A DNA stretch of 64,000 nucleotides from Haloarcula halophila (lineage in GTDB: Archaea; Halobacteriota; Halobacteria; Halobacteriales; Haloarculaceae). Positions 44,191-53,674 of this stretch are shown here, piece by piece. How positions within the stretch are numbered: position 1 is the first letter of the stretch; each line of letters opens with the position of its first letter. Made by a program: the position numbers and the translations under genes. Where the stretch lies: contig NZ_CP119559.1 of NCBI RefSeq assembly GCF_029278565.1, forward strand, positions 248,001 through 312,000. Direction: 5' to 3'. Below the pieces are notes generated by a model, which was not told where the DNA came from, did not search any database, and was given only the letters and a program-made list of their open reading frames with translations.

Positions 44191-45470
44191 TCCTCCTCGT
44201 CCCGGAGTTTCGCCGGGAGAGCGTCGGCGAAGGTCCCGCCGATGCGGTTTCTGATCGTCCCCAGCAGGCCGTCGGGGACGTAGAGGACGAACAGCACGAA
44301 CACGACACCGACGTAGAGGCTGGCGTGGCCGTTCAACAGCGTGTCGATGAGGCCACCGACGGTCATCCCGCCGACGACCGGCGTCGACAGCGTCCCCTCG
44401 CCGAGTAGTAGGCGGAGGTACGGGAGCAACCCGCCACCCTGCCCGGACTTCGAGAGGAACTCGCGGACCGTCTCGTCGAACAGCCGACCGTACAGCGGGC
44501 CGGCGAGCGTCCCGAACCCGCCGATGATACTCGCGAGGAGGGCGTCACCGGAGACCAGGAAGTAGAAGGAGTTCTCGGGACTGGCCGACCGTCTGAAGCC
44601 GGCGAACAGGGCACCGGCGATGCCCGCGAAGAAGCCGCTCATACAGAAGGCGGCCAGCTTGTAGACGTAGGTGTTGTAGCCGATCGCGACCGCCCGTTCC
44701 TCGTTTTCCCGAATGGCGATCATCACGCGACCGAACGGCGAGTGGATGATCCGCTGCATCGCGAAGTAACAGACCAGTACCACGAGACCGACCATGTAGA
44801 ACGAGACAGTCGTCCCCGACAGCGTCGTCCCCAGCAGCGACACCTCGTCGCCGGTGAGAACACCGATCGCGAGGTTGAGCTGGTCGACCCACGGGACGCC
44901 GATATCGAAGCCGCTGGCGTGGCTTGGGCCGACGGCGGGACCGTCACGGGGGTTACGAGCGACGTAGTCCCAGCCCCGGATGAACACGTACAGCACCTGG
45001 GCGAACCCCAGCGTGATCATCGCGAAGTACACGCCCGAGAGCCGGAACGAGACTAGGCCGACCAGCAGGGCGACGACGACGGCCAGCAGCCCCGCGACCA
45101 GCAGCGAGAGCATGAAGGGCGTCTCCGGCCCCAGGAGCGGGAACTTCCCGTTCGCGACGAGGATGACGGTGTAGGCACCGGTCCCGTAGAAGGCCGCGTG
45201 GCCAAAGGAGAGGTAGCCGGTGTAGCCGCTGATGAAGTCAAACGACATCGCGAACAGGCCGAAATACAGCACACCGACCATCGTCTCGACGGTCGGCAAC
45301 AGCATCTCGGCCTCGTACTGGACCGGCGAGTTCAACAGCGTGTGGTAGATCGAGGGGTACACCGCCAACAGGAGGATGATCGCCACGTGGGCGGCGTGCG
45401 AGCGGAGGTAGGCCACGGGCCAGGACACCTCGGTCGGCGTCCCGGCCTGGGTCTCGGTGCTAATGGCCAC
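44187..45470 (-). CDS. livM: Branched-chain-type ABC importer permease (LivM)
   Basis: This 427-residue integral membrane protein has about ten hydrophobic segments. The LivM landmark GYTGYLSFGHAAFYGTGAY lies at about residues 63-82, and RENEERAVAIGYNTYVYKLAAF contacts the ATPase (landmark only). It is longer than most LivM, mainly by loops around 170-215. It overlaps livH by 11 bp and the KAS III-like gene by 4 bp. The start MAISTETQAG is kept. Confidence 0.92.
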   Translation of the reverse strand: MAISTETQAGTPTEVSWPVAYLRSHAAHVAIILLLAVYPSIYHTLLNSPVQYEAEMLLPTVETMVGVLYFGLFAMSFDFISGYTGYLSFGHAAFYGTGAYTVILVANGKFPLLGPETPFMLSLLVAGLLAVVVALLVGLVSFRLSGVYFAMITLGFAQVLYVFIRGWDYVARNPRDGPAVGPSHASGFDIGVPWVDQLNLAIGVLTGDEVSLLGTTLSGTTVSFYMVGLVVLVCYFAMQRIIHSPFGRVMIAIRENEERAVAIGYNTYVYKLAAFCMSGFFAGIAGALFAGFRRSASPENSFYFLVSGDALLASIIGGFGTLAGPLYGRLFDETVREFLSKSGQGGGLLPYLRLLLGEGTLSTPVVGGMTVGGLIDTLLNGHASLYVGVVFVLFVLYVPDGLLGTIRNRIGGTFADALPAKLRDEEE

Positions 45471-46449
45471 CCACCCCCTCGACGCCGAACAACCCCTGTG
45501 GCCTGACGATCAGCGTCACCACGAGCACCAGGAACAGGACCAGTTCCGGCAGCCCGGTGAACTGGATGTAGTTCTGGAACCACCAGGTCATCACCGAGTC
45601 GGTCATCCCGACGACGACGGCGGCGACGACGGTCCCGCGGAAGGTCCCTAGGCCGCCGACGATGACGACGATGAACGCCGGCAGCAGCGTCTCCGCCGCG
45701 AGCGGGACGCTCGCGCCCCACGTCGCGTCCCACATCAACAGGGTCCCGGCCGCACCGGCTAGTCCGATCCCCAGCGCGAAGACGACGGTGAACACCTGCC
45801 GGACGTCGATCCCCAGCGCCGCGGCCATCTCGGAGTCCTCGCTGCCGGCACGGATGTATAGCCCGTACCGGGTCTTGGTGAGGAACGCCCAGATGCCCAC
45901 CACGGTAGCGACTCCGAGAACGATCTGGAAGACGGCCAGCCAGCGGACGCTGATCCCGACGACGGCCGCGGGCTCACGGAGGAACTGCGGTTTCGTCGCC
46001 AGCGCCGCCTGCCAGTCCGAGATCGGCTGCATCCCGAACACGCCCAGGACGATGCGGACGATCTCGTCGATCACGAGCGTCAGGCCGAAAGTCAGCAGTA
46101 TCTGGTAGATCGGCGGCCGGTCGTACAGCGGCCGGATGAGCGTGGTCTCGATGGCCCCGCCCAGGACGGTGAGCACGGCGAAGACCAGCAGGATGGCGAC
46201 GAAAAACACCGCCAGCCGGGTCACCGATCCGGTCGCCTGCCCGACGGCCGTGACCATCACCAGCCCGCCCAGGTAGGCACCGACCATCGTCAGCGAACCG
46301 TGTGCGAAGTTCAACACGCCCATCAGTCCGAAGATCAGCGTCAGTCCGCTGGCGATCATCACGTACAGCGCGGACTTGGCCAGCCCGTTGACGACGACCG
46401 TCCCGAGTTCCGGGATCGTCAGGAACTCCCCGAGCGTTTCGAGGATCAT
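45460..46449 (-). CDS. livH: Branched-chain-type ABC importer permease (LivH)
   Basis: This 329-residue membrane protein has about eight hydrophobic segments and the LivH motif GLMGVLNFAHGSLTMVGAYLGG (landmark at about 43-64). The EDSEMAAALGID loop contacts the ATPase. It overlaps livF by 4 bp and livM by 11 bp. Together with LivM it forms the channel of the importer. The transporter class takes up amino acids, but also amides, urea and aromatic acids, so the substrate must come from context. Confidence 0.92.
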   Translation of the reverse strand: MILETLGEFLTIPELGTVVVNGLAKSALYVMIASGLTLIFGLMGVLNFAHGSLTMVGAYLGGLVMVTAVGQATGSVTRLAVFFVAILLVFAVLTVLGGAIETTLIRPLYDRPPIYQILLTFGLTLVIDEIVRIVLGVFGMQPISDWQAALATKPQFLREPAAVVGISVRWLAVFQIVLGVATVVGIWAFLTKTRYGLYIRAGSEDSEMAAALGIDVRQVFTVVFALGIGLAGAAGTLLMWDATWGASVPLAAETLLPAFIVVIVGGLGTFRGTVVAAVVVGMTDSVMTWWFQNYIQFTGLPELVLFLVLVVTLIVRPQGLFGVEGVGGH

Positions 46450-47144
46450 GCGGACAGATACCTCCTGAACCGCTCGTCGTCGGCCGAGACCGCGTTCGAG
46501 TCCCCGTCGTCGACGACGACCCCGTGGTCGACGATGTAGAACCGATCCGAGAGGTCGAGCGCCAGCGGGAGGTTCTGCTCGACGAGCAGGATCGTCGCTT
46601 CGGCACTCGCTTCCGAGAGCGCCTCGGCCACGTCCGCGACGATCTGTGGGGCCAGCCCCTCACTGGGTTCGTCGACCAGTAGGAGGTCGTTCTCGCCGAC
46701 CAATCCGCGGGCGATGGCGAGCATCTGCTGTTGGCCCCCCGAGAGCGTGCCGGCGTCCTGGCGGCGTCGCTCTTCGAGGATCGGGAAGGCGTCGAAGGCC
46801 AGCGTGAGTCCCTCGGAGATCGAATCCGTATCGGGGATCGCCGCCCGGAGGTTCTCCTCGACGGTCAACTGCCCGAAGATACGGCGTTCTTCAGGGATCC
46901 AGCCGACGCCGCGGTCGGCGACCTCGTGAGTCTCCAACCCGACAAGTGATTCTCCCCGGAACGTGATCTCCCCCTCCCGTGGCGGGGTCAACTGGAGGAT
47001 CGAGCGCAGCGTCGTCGTCTTCCCGACGCCGTTGCGCCCGACCAGCGCGACGACCTCGCTCTCCGCGACGGTCAGGTCGATCCCCTGGAGGATGTGGCTG
47101 TCGCCGTAGTAGGTGTTGACTCCCGAGAGTTCCAGCAGGCTCAT
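46446..47144 (-). CDS. livF: Branched-chain-type ABC importer ATPase (LivF)
   Basis: This 232-residue ATPase has Walker A GRNGVGKTTT, signature LSGGQQQMLAIARGL and Walker B LLLVDEPSEGLAP, with the LivF-specific EERRIFGQLTVEENL. The end of the chain is somewhat Asp/Ser-rich. It overlaps both neighbouring genes by 4 bp. It pairs with LivG to drive the LivHM channel. Confidence 0.94.
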   Translation of the reverse strand: MSLLELSGVNTYYGDSHILQGIDLTVAESEVVALVGRNGVGKTTTLRSILQLTPPREGEITFRGESLVGLETHEVADRGVGWIPEERRIFGQLTVEENLRAAIPDTDSISEGLTLAFDAFPILEERRRQDAGTLSGGQQQMLAIARGLVGENDLLLVDEPSEGLAPQIVADVAEALSEASAEATILLVEQNLPLALDLSDRFYIVDHGVVVDDGDSNAVSADDERFRRYLSA

Positions 47145-47938
47145 GCCACACCCCCCTCGCCGGTCGACTCGTCGCCCTCGTCCAGACTGCCGGGCTCGTA
47201 CCCGCCGAGATACGCCGACTGGACGTCGGGGTCGGCACGGACCGCCTCGGGTGGGCCGTCGGCGATGACAGCACCCTGGTGGAGGACGACGACCCGCTCG
47301 GAGACGTCCATCACGATGTCCATGTTGTGCTCGACGAGCAACACGGCGTGGTCCTCGGCGACGTCCTCGATGAGGTCGCGGACCTCGTCGACGCTCTCGG
47401 AGGAGACGCCGGCGTTGGGTTCGTCCAGCAACAGGACCGACGGATCGCCGGCCAGTGCCATCCCGACTTCGAGTTTTCGCTTGGCGCCGTGACTGAGCGT
47501 GCTCGGAGGGTCGTGAGCCCGGTCCGCTAACCCCACGCGGTCCAGAATCTCGTGTGCGCGCTCGGTATACTCCTCGAAGTGATCGACGTTGCGCCAGAAG
47601 CGGGTCGAATCACTGCCGTGGGCCTGTTCTGCAACCCGAACGTTCTCGAGGACGGTGCTGTTGGGGAACACCGAGGTCACCTGGTACGACCGGTGGATGC
47701 CCCGCTGGGCCGTCTCGTGTGGCGGCGCGTCGGTGATGTCGTCCCACTGCTCGTCCCGCCGGAGTTCGACGGTCCCGTCGCTGGGCTCCAACACTCCCGT
47801 CAGGAGGTTGAAGAACGTCGTCTTGCCGGCTCCGTTGGGTCCGATGAGCGAACAGAGTTCGTCGCCGAGTTCGAACGATACGTCGTCGACGGCGGTCAGA
47901 CCGCCGAACCGCTTCGTGAGGTCCCGCGTTCTGAGCAT
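47141..47938 (-). CDS. livG: Branched-chain-type ABC importer ATPase (LivG)
   Basis: This 265-residue ATPase has Walker A GPNGAGKTTF, the typical NLLTGVLEPSDG, the signature LSHGAKRKLEVGMAL and Walker B VLLLDEPNAGVS. LivG proteins characteristically read AHG/SHG at the signature. The ATG giving MLRTRDLTKRF is chosen over a longer frame that overlaps livJ. It begins 1 bp after the livJ stop and overlaps livF by 4 bp. Confidence 0.93.
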   Translation of the reverse strand: MLRTRDLTKRFGGLTAVDDVSFELGDELCSLIGPNGAGKTTFFNLLTGVLEPSDGTVELRRDEQWDDITDAPPHETAQRGIHRSYQVTSVFPNSTVLENVRVAEQAHGSDSTRFWRNVDHFEEYTERAHEILDRVGLADRAHDPPSTLSHGAKRKLEVGMALAGDPSVLLLDEPNAGVSSESVDEVRDLIEDVAEDHAVLLVEHNMDIVMDVSERVVVLHQGAVIADGPPEAVRADPDVQSAYLGGYEPGSLDEGDESTGEGGVA

Positions 47939-47939
47939 G

Positions 47940-49385
47940 TTACAGCGAGCAGTCCATCTGGTCGCTGTCTGCCGGGATCGTCGTCTCGTCGGCGCCGATC
48001 CGCGAGAGGGGTTCACCGGGCATGATCGCTGCGCCCCAGTTGTCGGCCCACTCGTCGGTCGTCGGGATGGGGTCCGCGACGGTCATCGCCGACCGGGCCT
48101 GGTTGTTGTACTCCTGGAAGGTGTAACCGCCCTCGCCTTTCGGCGTGTCCGTGACGGTCATCCCCTTGAGCGCGTTCGCGATGTCGGCACCCTCGCTGGA
48201 GCCGCCTTCCTGGACGGCCTGGTGGATCGCCGACGCGCCGGTGAACGTCCCCGACGTGAACAGGTCCGGGACGACGCCGTAGGTGTCCGTGTAGGTGTCG
48301 ACGAATGAGTTGTTGATCTCGTTGTCGTACTGGTTCCAGTGGTATCGCGTCGTGAACGGCCCCAGCTTCGAGTTCCGGATCTTCTCCGTCGTGAGCGGTT
48401 CGCCCAGGACGTTCTGCATCGTCCCGCCGACGACGCTGTTGGTGATGCGGGTCGCGTACCCGCCGAACACGCGGTAGGAGTAGTCCCCCGAAAGGAAGGC
48501 GTTGAACATGTTGGGCAGCGTCGCGACGGTGAATCCGCCGACGACGCCTTCGGCACCGGCCTCTTCGGCGTTGTCGAGCAGCCCCTCCCACTCGGCGTAG
48601 CCCTGCTCGACGAACCGTTCGCCGACGATCTCGACGCCCTCGTTCTGGAGGACGGCCTTGTAGTTGTTGACGACCGCACGGCCGAAACTGTAGTCGGCCC
48701 CGAAGAGGTAGACCCTGGAGACGTCAGTCTCGTTTGCGACGTATTTCCCGCCCGAGCGGGCGTCCATCGCCGTGTTCTCGCTGGCGCGGTAGACCAGATC
48801 ACCGCAGGTCTCGCTGTTCGAGGTGATCCCCGCGGAGGCCGCCGGCCCGACCATCATCGGAACGCTGGCCTGGTTGACCACGGTCGTGACGACGCGACTC
48901 GCCGACGCCGAGGAGGCACACCCCGCGAGGATGTCGACGCCCTGATCCTCGACGAGGGTCGTCGCGGCCGTCTGTGCGGTGTCGGCCGAGAACTGCGTGT
49001 CCCGGACGTAGATAGTGTATTCCACGTCGTCGACGGTCATCGTCAACTCGCCGGTGCTCGGCTCGGCGGGCGGGGTGTCGCCGGCTTTGTAGGCCAGCCC
49101 CGAGAGGAACCCCCACAGCGACTGCTGGCCGTAGTAGGCCAGATCGCCCGCGAGCGGTTGCAACATCCCGATCGAGACGCTCGTCGTCCCGCTCGATCCG
49201 TCGCCAGTACTGCCGCCGTCACTCGATGAATCTCCGTCGCCGTTCATGTCGGAACCTCCGTCGCTGCCGTCGCTCCCGCTGCTCCCGTCACCGCTCCCAC
49301 CGTCTTCGCTGACACAGCCGGCGAGACCGGTCAGTCCGGCACCGAGTGCGCCCAGTACACGGCGTCGTGTGGCATAATCTCTCAT
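47940..49385 (-). CDS. livJ: Branched-chain-type ABC importer substrate-binding lipoprotein
   Basis: This 481-residue protein has a Tat lipoprotein signal: RRRVLGALG, a hydrophobic stretch and LAGC. A Gly/Ser/Asp-rich linker of about 45 residues follows, then a Peripla_BP_6 domain (SIGMLQPLAGDLAYYG as landmark). It is anchored outside the membrane and is the first gene of the eight-gene operon. A 14-bp palindrome (49397-49410) lies just upstream of the start. LivJ-like proteins bind amino acids, amides or aromatic acids; the downstream CoA ligase points to a carboxylic acid. Confidence 0.9.
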   Translation of the reverse strand: MRDYATRRRVLGALGAGLTGLAGCVSEDGGSGDGSSGSDGSDGGSDMNGDGDSSSDGGSTGDGSSGTTSVSIGMLQPLAGDLAYYGQQSLWGFLSGLAYKAGDTPPAEPSTGELTMTVDDVEYTIYVRDTQFSADTAQTAATTLVEDQGVDILAGCASSASASRVVTTVVNQASVPMMVGPAASAGITSNSETCGDLVYRASENTAMDARSGGKYVANETDVSRVYLFGADYSFGRAVVNNYKAVLQNEGVEIVGERFVEQGYAEWEGLLDNAEEAGAEGVVGGFTVATLPNMFNAFLSGDYSYRVFGGYATRITNSVVGGTMQNVLGEPLTTEKIRNSKLGPFTTRYHWNQYDNEINNSFVDTYTDTYGVVPDLFTSGTFTGASAIHQAVQEGGSSEGADIANALKGMTVTDTPKGEGGYTFQEYNNQARSAMTVADPIPTTDEWADNWGAAIMPGEPLSRIGADETTIPADSDQMDCSL

Positions 49386-49396
49386 ACACAGTAATC

Positions 49397-49410
49397 TATC
49401 GTGTACGATA
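49397..49410. promoter_or_regulatory. Palindrome at the livJ promoter
   Basis: TATCGT and ACGATA flank GT, just upstream of the livJ ATG (49385) and downstream of the TATA-like CTACTATGG at about 49413-49421 on the minus strand. A dimeric regulator bound here would cover the transcription start. Confidence 0.4.
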
Positions 49411-49457
49411 CCCATAGTAGCGGGCGTTTACATGTTAACGGCGACCGCGAGAAGGTG

Positions 49458-50162
49458 TTACTCGTCGATGTCCTCTAGGGCCTCGACGACGCGTTCGATC
49501 ATCTTGCGTTCGCCCCGCCGGAGGTTCTTCGAGACGGCCGGTTTCGAGACACCGAACTCGTCGGCGAGGGTCCCCAGTGTCGCGCCACGCGGACTCTCGA
49601 AGTAGCCCTCGGAGACAGCGGTCTCCAGGGTCTCCCGTTCCGTCTCCGAGAGGTCCCGACAGCCGTTGACCAGCGTCATCGCCGCGCCGGCGTTCTGGAC
49701 GACGTCCTGGAGTTCCGGGAGACCGGTGTTCTCCCGCTCGACCACGTCGAACTCGTTGTCCCGGTCAAGTTCCGAGAGGGTCCTGTCGGCGTCCCGGCTC
49801 GTGTCGAAGCCGACGTGCCAGACCTCGCTGCCGGCCTCGATGTGGAACGGCCCGGTGATGTAGCCGTCGTTGTCCCGGATCGTTTGCATCGCCGTGGTCT
49901 CCTCGATAACCGTCCTGATCCCGGCCACCTCGCCCTGCCGACGCAGTAGCGAGAAGTCGTTCATGTTCTGATGTGTCTGTAACTCTTCCAATCCCGCATC
50001 GAGTGCATCCCTGTCGTCGGCTTCGACGACCATCCGCGTCTCTAGCTCGCGGACGTTCTGATCGAACTCCCACTGCATCGCTGCGAAGGCCATCTCGTGG
50101 TCGGCAGTGGTGTCGATGAACGGACAGTCGTACTGCTCCATGTCCAGGGCAATGTCAATCAT
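49458..50162 (-). CDS. Bacterio-opsin activator-type (HTH_10) transcriptional regulator
   Basis: This 234-residue protein has an N-terminal alpha/beta region (about 1-160) of the kind found before Bat HTH domains. The C-terminal HTH_10 domain (about 168-225) includes LSETERETLETAVSEGYFESPRG (landmark), then TLADEFGVSKPAVSKNLRRGE as recognition segment. Haloarchaea have many such regulators, and their ligands are mostly unknown. It sits just upstream of livJ on the same strand with a 72-bp gap, so it may regulate that operon. A TATA box (minus ATTTATAATT region, 50198-50209) predicts a short leader. Confidence 0.88.
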   Translation of the reverse strand: MIDIALDMEQYDCPFIDTTADHEMAFAAMQWEFDQNVRELETRMVVEADDRDALDAGLEELQTHQNMNDFSLLRRQGEVAGIRTVIEETTAMQTIRDNDGYITGPFHIEAGSEVWHVGFDTSRDADRTLSELDRDNEFDVVERENTGLPELQDVVQNAGAAMTLVNGCRDLSETERETLETAVSEGYFESPRGATLGTLADEFGVSKPAVSKNLRRGERKMIERVVEALEDIDE

Positions 50163-50256
50163 GCACGGTGTCCGCTACTCGAACGGGAGTCCTCCACAAT
50201 TATAAATTATTCTTCCTACGAGGGTTACTCTGTCGGTCCGGAAAGGCTGTTCCGCT

Positions 50257-50269
50257 ACCGTTGAACGGT
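50257..50269. promoter_or_regulatory. Short palindrome upstream of ppc
   Basis: ACCGTT and AACGGT flank one base. It lies between the divergent HTH regulator and ppc genes and could serve either. Confidence 0.3.
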
Positions 50270-50361
50270 TGACAGTGCTACTGTTTCAGGCCGCCAGCGG
50301 CGTCGTTCCATCATCATTGTCCACCGACGTCGTGGCCCCGTCCCACCCCGTTCCAATACTG

Positions 50362-50366
50362 TTTTA
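50362..50366 (+). promoter_or_regulatory. TATA-like element of ppc
   Basis: TTTTA is centred 27 bp before the ATG at 50391, fitting a leaderless mRNA. Confidence 0.45.
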
Positions 50367-50390
50367 GGGCTTCACTCTGGAAGGACTGGT

Positions 50391-53087
50391 ATGACTTTGC
50401 ACGCCAGAGATCTCCCCCAGGACGTCCGGGAACTGGGCGAGCTACTGGGCGACGTACTGGAGACCCAATCCTCTACCGAAGCGTTCGAGACGGTCGAGCA
50501 GATCCGTACAGCCTCGATCGACTATCGGAAAGGCGATCTGGACAGTCGGGACACGATCGGGCAGACCCTCGACCGGCTCGACCCGGAGATGGAAGGCGTC
50601 GTCGCCCGGGCGTTCACTACCTACTTCGAACTGATCAACCTGGCCGAGGAACGCGAGCGGGTCAGAGAGATCCGTGAAGGGAGTCAGGACGGGACGATCG
50701 AGGACAGCGTCGCCGAGGCGATCGAGGGACTCGCCGATGCCGATGTCGGTTCGGAAACGGTCGAAGACGTTCTCGACGACGTGTTCATCGAGCCGACCTT
50801 CACCGCACATCCGACCGAAGCCCGCCGGAAAACCGTCAAAGCGAAGCTCCGAAGCGTGGCTAACGGCCTGGAGACGCTCGATGAGGTCCGCCTGACCGAC
50901 CGCGAGGAACACACTGTCCGCCGGGACGTCCGTTCGGAGGTCACGAGCCTCTGGCAGACCCCACAGGTCCGTGATCGCCGGCCAGATGTCACGGACGAGG
51001 CACTGAACATCCAGTGGTACCTAGAGAACGTCCTCTTCGAGGTCATCGACGAAGTCTACGACGAACTGGAACGCGCTATCGGCGAGGAGTACGACGAGGG
51101 GATCGACGTCCCGAAACTCTACGAGTTCCGCTCGTGGGCCGGCTCCGACCGTGACGGCAACCCCTTCGTCACGCCGGAAGTCACCGAAGAGACGCTGGAA
51201 CGCCAGCGCGAGACGGTCCTACCGCTGTACCGCGACCGGCTGAAGGCCCTCTCGGGAGTCCTGAGCCAGGACGCCTCGAACCTCTCGATCGGCGATCGGT
51301 TCGCCGAGCGCTTGGCCGAACACAAGGAGCGGCTCCCCGGAGTCGCCGCCGAGGCCGAAGAACGGTATCCTGACGAACCGTACCGCCAGAAGCTCAAGTT
51401 GATGCGCGAATCGGTCCTGCGGGTCAGCGACGTCCGGCAGGGCGGCTACGACAGTCCCGAGGACCTGCTCAAGGACCTGCGCACGATCGCTGCCAGCCTC
51501 CGCGACAACGACGCGGCAATCATCGCCGAGTCCCACGTCGACCCCCTCATCCGGAAGGTCGACACGTTCGGGTTCACGCTCGCGAGCCTGGACCTGCGTG
51601 ACCACCGGAAGATGCACACCGACGCTATCGCGGAAGCGGTCGAGCGCCAGGGCATCGACTACGAGGAGATGTCCGAGGACGAGCGCGTCGAGTTCCTGAC
51701 GGAGGCGATCCTCCAGAACGGTTCGGTCATCGATATGGAGAACACCGACGGGCTCTCGGAGGATTCGATCCGGGTCCTGCGTCGGTTCCGTAAGACCGCC
51801 GACTGGCAAAACGAGTTCGGCGTCGACGCTATCGACACATACGCGATCAGCTGGTGTGAGGAACCCAGCCACGTGCTGGAAGTGCTGTTCCTCGCCGACC
51901 AGGTCGGCATCGTCGACCTACCTGGCTACTGTGGCCTGGATATCGTCCCGTTGCTGGAATCCGAGTACGCGCTCTCGGGTGCCCGGCGCATCATGGGGAC
52001 GCTGTTCGAGAACGAGGCCTACGCACAGGCCCTGGAGGCACGGAACACCGTCCAGGAGATCCTGCTTGGTTACTCCGACTCCAACAAGGAGAACGGTTAC
52101 CTCGCCGCCAACTGGTCGCTGTACAACAACCAACGGCGGCTGGCCAACATCACCGACGACTTCGACGTCGACATGCGCCTGTTCCACGGCCGCGGTGGCT
52201 CGATCTCCCGCGGTGGCGGCCCGATGAACGACGCCATGCTGGCCCTACCAAACGAGACGGTGACCGGACAGATCAAGTTCACCGAACAGGGTGAGGCGAT
52301 CGCCGAGAAATACGCCAACGAGGACATCGCCGAGCGGAACCTCGAACAGATGCTCAACGCCCAGATCCGGGCGCGCCACAACGCGATGGAAGAGCCGGTC
52401 GAGGACATCCCCGAGGAGTGGGTCGAGGCCATGGAGACCGCCTCCGAGGCCGCCCGCGAGGAGTACCAGTCGCTGCTGGAGACCGACGGCTTCGTCGACT
52501 ACTTCGAGCAGGCGACTCCGATCACGGTCATCGAGAACCTAAACATGGGGTCGCGCCCGGCTTCCCGGAGCGAAGACCGCAGCGTGGAGGACCTGCGTGC
52601 GATCCCGTGGGTGTTCTCCTGGACGCAGGCCCGCTGTATCATCCCTGGGTGGTACTCGATCGCCACTGGGCTGAACACCTACCTCGACGACGGCGGCGAC
52701 ATCGAGACGCTCCAGGAGATGTACGAGGAGTGGCCGTTCTTCAAGACGAAACTCGACAACGCCTCCCTGGCACTTGCCCGCACCGAAATGGGGATCGCCG
52801 AGGAGTACGCCGATCTCGCCGACGACGACCTCCGCGAGCGCATCTTCCCGCGGATCAGAGACGAGTACGAGGAGACCGTCGATCTGGTCACGGAGATCAC
52901 CCAGCGCGAGGGACTGCTCTCGCGTGACTGGCTCGAAGAGAACCTCGAACGCCGCAACCCCTACGTCGACCCGCTGAACCTGCTGCAGGTCCGGCTGCTC
53001 GCCCAGTCACACCTCACCGAGGAGGAAAAGCAGACGCTCCGGCTGACCGTCCTGGGGATCGCCGCCGGGATGAAAAACACCGGATAA
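50391..53087 (+). CDS. ppc: Phosphoenolpyruvate carboxylase
   Basis: This 898-residue enzyme adds bicarbonate to PEP to give oxaloacetate and refills the citrate cycle. The full bacterial-type set is visible: TAHPTEARRKTV (catalytic His), RSWAGSDRDGNPFVT, LGYSDSNKENGY, FHGRGGSISRGGGP (catalytic Arg loop) and the C-terminal GIAAGMKNTG that binds effectors. It stands alone. The universal stress protein gene follows after 103 bp. Confidence 0.96.
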   Translation: MTLHARDLPQDVRELGELLGDVLETQSSTEAFETVEQIRTASIDYRKGDLDSRDTIGQTLDRLDPEMEGVVARAFTTYFELINLAEERERVREIREGSQDGTIEDSVAEAIEGLADADVGSETVEDVLDDVFIEPTFTAHPTEARRKTVKAKLRSVANGLETLDEVRLTDREEHTVRRDVRSEVTSLWQTPQVRDRRPDVTDEALNIQWYLENVLFEVIDEVYDELERAIGEEYDEGIDVPKLYEFRSWAGSDRDGNPFVTPEVTEETLERQRETVLPLYRDRLKALSGVLSQDASNLSIGDRFAERLAEHKERLPGVAAEAEERYPDEPYRQKLKLMRESVLRVSDVRQGGYDSPEDLLKDLRTIAASLRDNDAAIIAESHVDPLIRKVDTFGFTLASLDLRDHRKMHTDAIAEAVERQGIDYEEMSEDERVEFLTEAILQNGSVIDMENTDGLSEDSIRVLRRFRKTADWQNEFGVDAIDTYAISWCEEPSHVLEVLFLADQVGIVDLPGYCGLDIVPLLESEYALSGARRIMGTLFENEAYAQALEARNTVQEILLGYSDSNKENGYLAANWSLYNNQRRLANITDDFDVDMRLFHGRGGSISRGGGPMNDAMLALPNETVTGQIKFTEQGEAIAEKYANEDIAERNLEQMLNAQIRARHNAMEEPVEDIPEEWVEAMETASEAAREEYQSLLETDGFVDYFEQATPITVIENLNMGSRPASRSEDRSVEDLRAIPWVFSWTQARCIIPGWYSIATGLNTYLDDGGDIETLQEMYEEWPFFKTKLDNASLALARTEMGIAEEYADLADDDLRERIFPRIRDEYEETVDLVTEITQREGLLSRDWLEENLERRNPYVDPLNLLQVRLLAQSHLTEEEKQTLRLTVLGIAAGMKNTG

Positions 53088-53190
53088 CTCCCCGTCCGGT
53101 CCGCTCTATCCCGGCTCACGCACCGCTCCGAGCTACTACACCCGTGGTACCTACCGAAGGATTTACGCCGCCGCCGGCTGCATGGCTGCT

Positions 53191-53643
53191 ATGGCACTTG
53201 AGACGATTCTGCTTGCCGTCGGCCCGAACGACAAGGACCGCATCGACGAACTCGCCGACGCCGTGACGGACATCGCGGGTCCGGCCGGTTCGGAGGTCAT
53301 CGTCGCACACGTCTTCACTGACGAGGAGTACGAGAACGTCGTCGACCGACTGGAGTTCGAGTCCGTCGCGGAAGCCAACCCCGACCAGGTAGCGGATCGG
53401 CACACGACCGTCCGAGAACTCCTCAAACGACTGGACGACGCGAATCTCCAGACCAGCGTCAGAGGCGCCGTCGGTAACCACGGAGAACAGATCGTCAGTC
53501 TCGCGGAGAGTGTCGGTGCCGACCTCGTCGTCGTCGGCGGCCGTAAGCGCTCACCGACCGGCAAAGCTGTCTTCGGCTCGACCGCACAGGAAGTCATGCT
53601 CAGTGCTCCCTGTCCGGTCACGTTCGTCCGCGGCGAAGACTAG
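53191..53643 (+). CDS. Universal stress protein (UspA family)
   Basis: This 150-residue protein has the Usp fold with the ATP-binding pattern GGRKRSPTGKAVFGSTAQ (about residues 113-130) and ends in PVTFVRG. The ATG giving MALETILLAV is preferred; an ATG three codons upstream is possible. It is single-domain and cytoplasmic. Its client process is not evident. It converges with glpC with a 31-bp gap. Confidence 0.9.
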   Translation: MALETILLAVGPNDKDRIDELADAVTDIAGPAGSEVIVAHVFTDEEYENVVDRLEFESVAEANPDQVADRHTTVRELLKRLDDANLQTSVRGAVGNHGEQIVSLAESVGADLVVVGGRKRSPTGKAVFGSTAQEVMLSAPCPVTFVRGED

Positions 53644-53674
53644 GACCGCTACTGCGGGGCTCCCCCAGTGGTTT

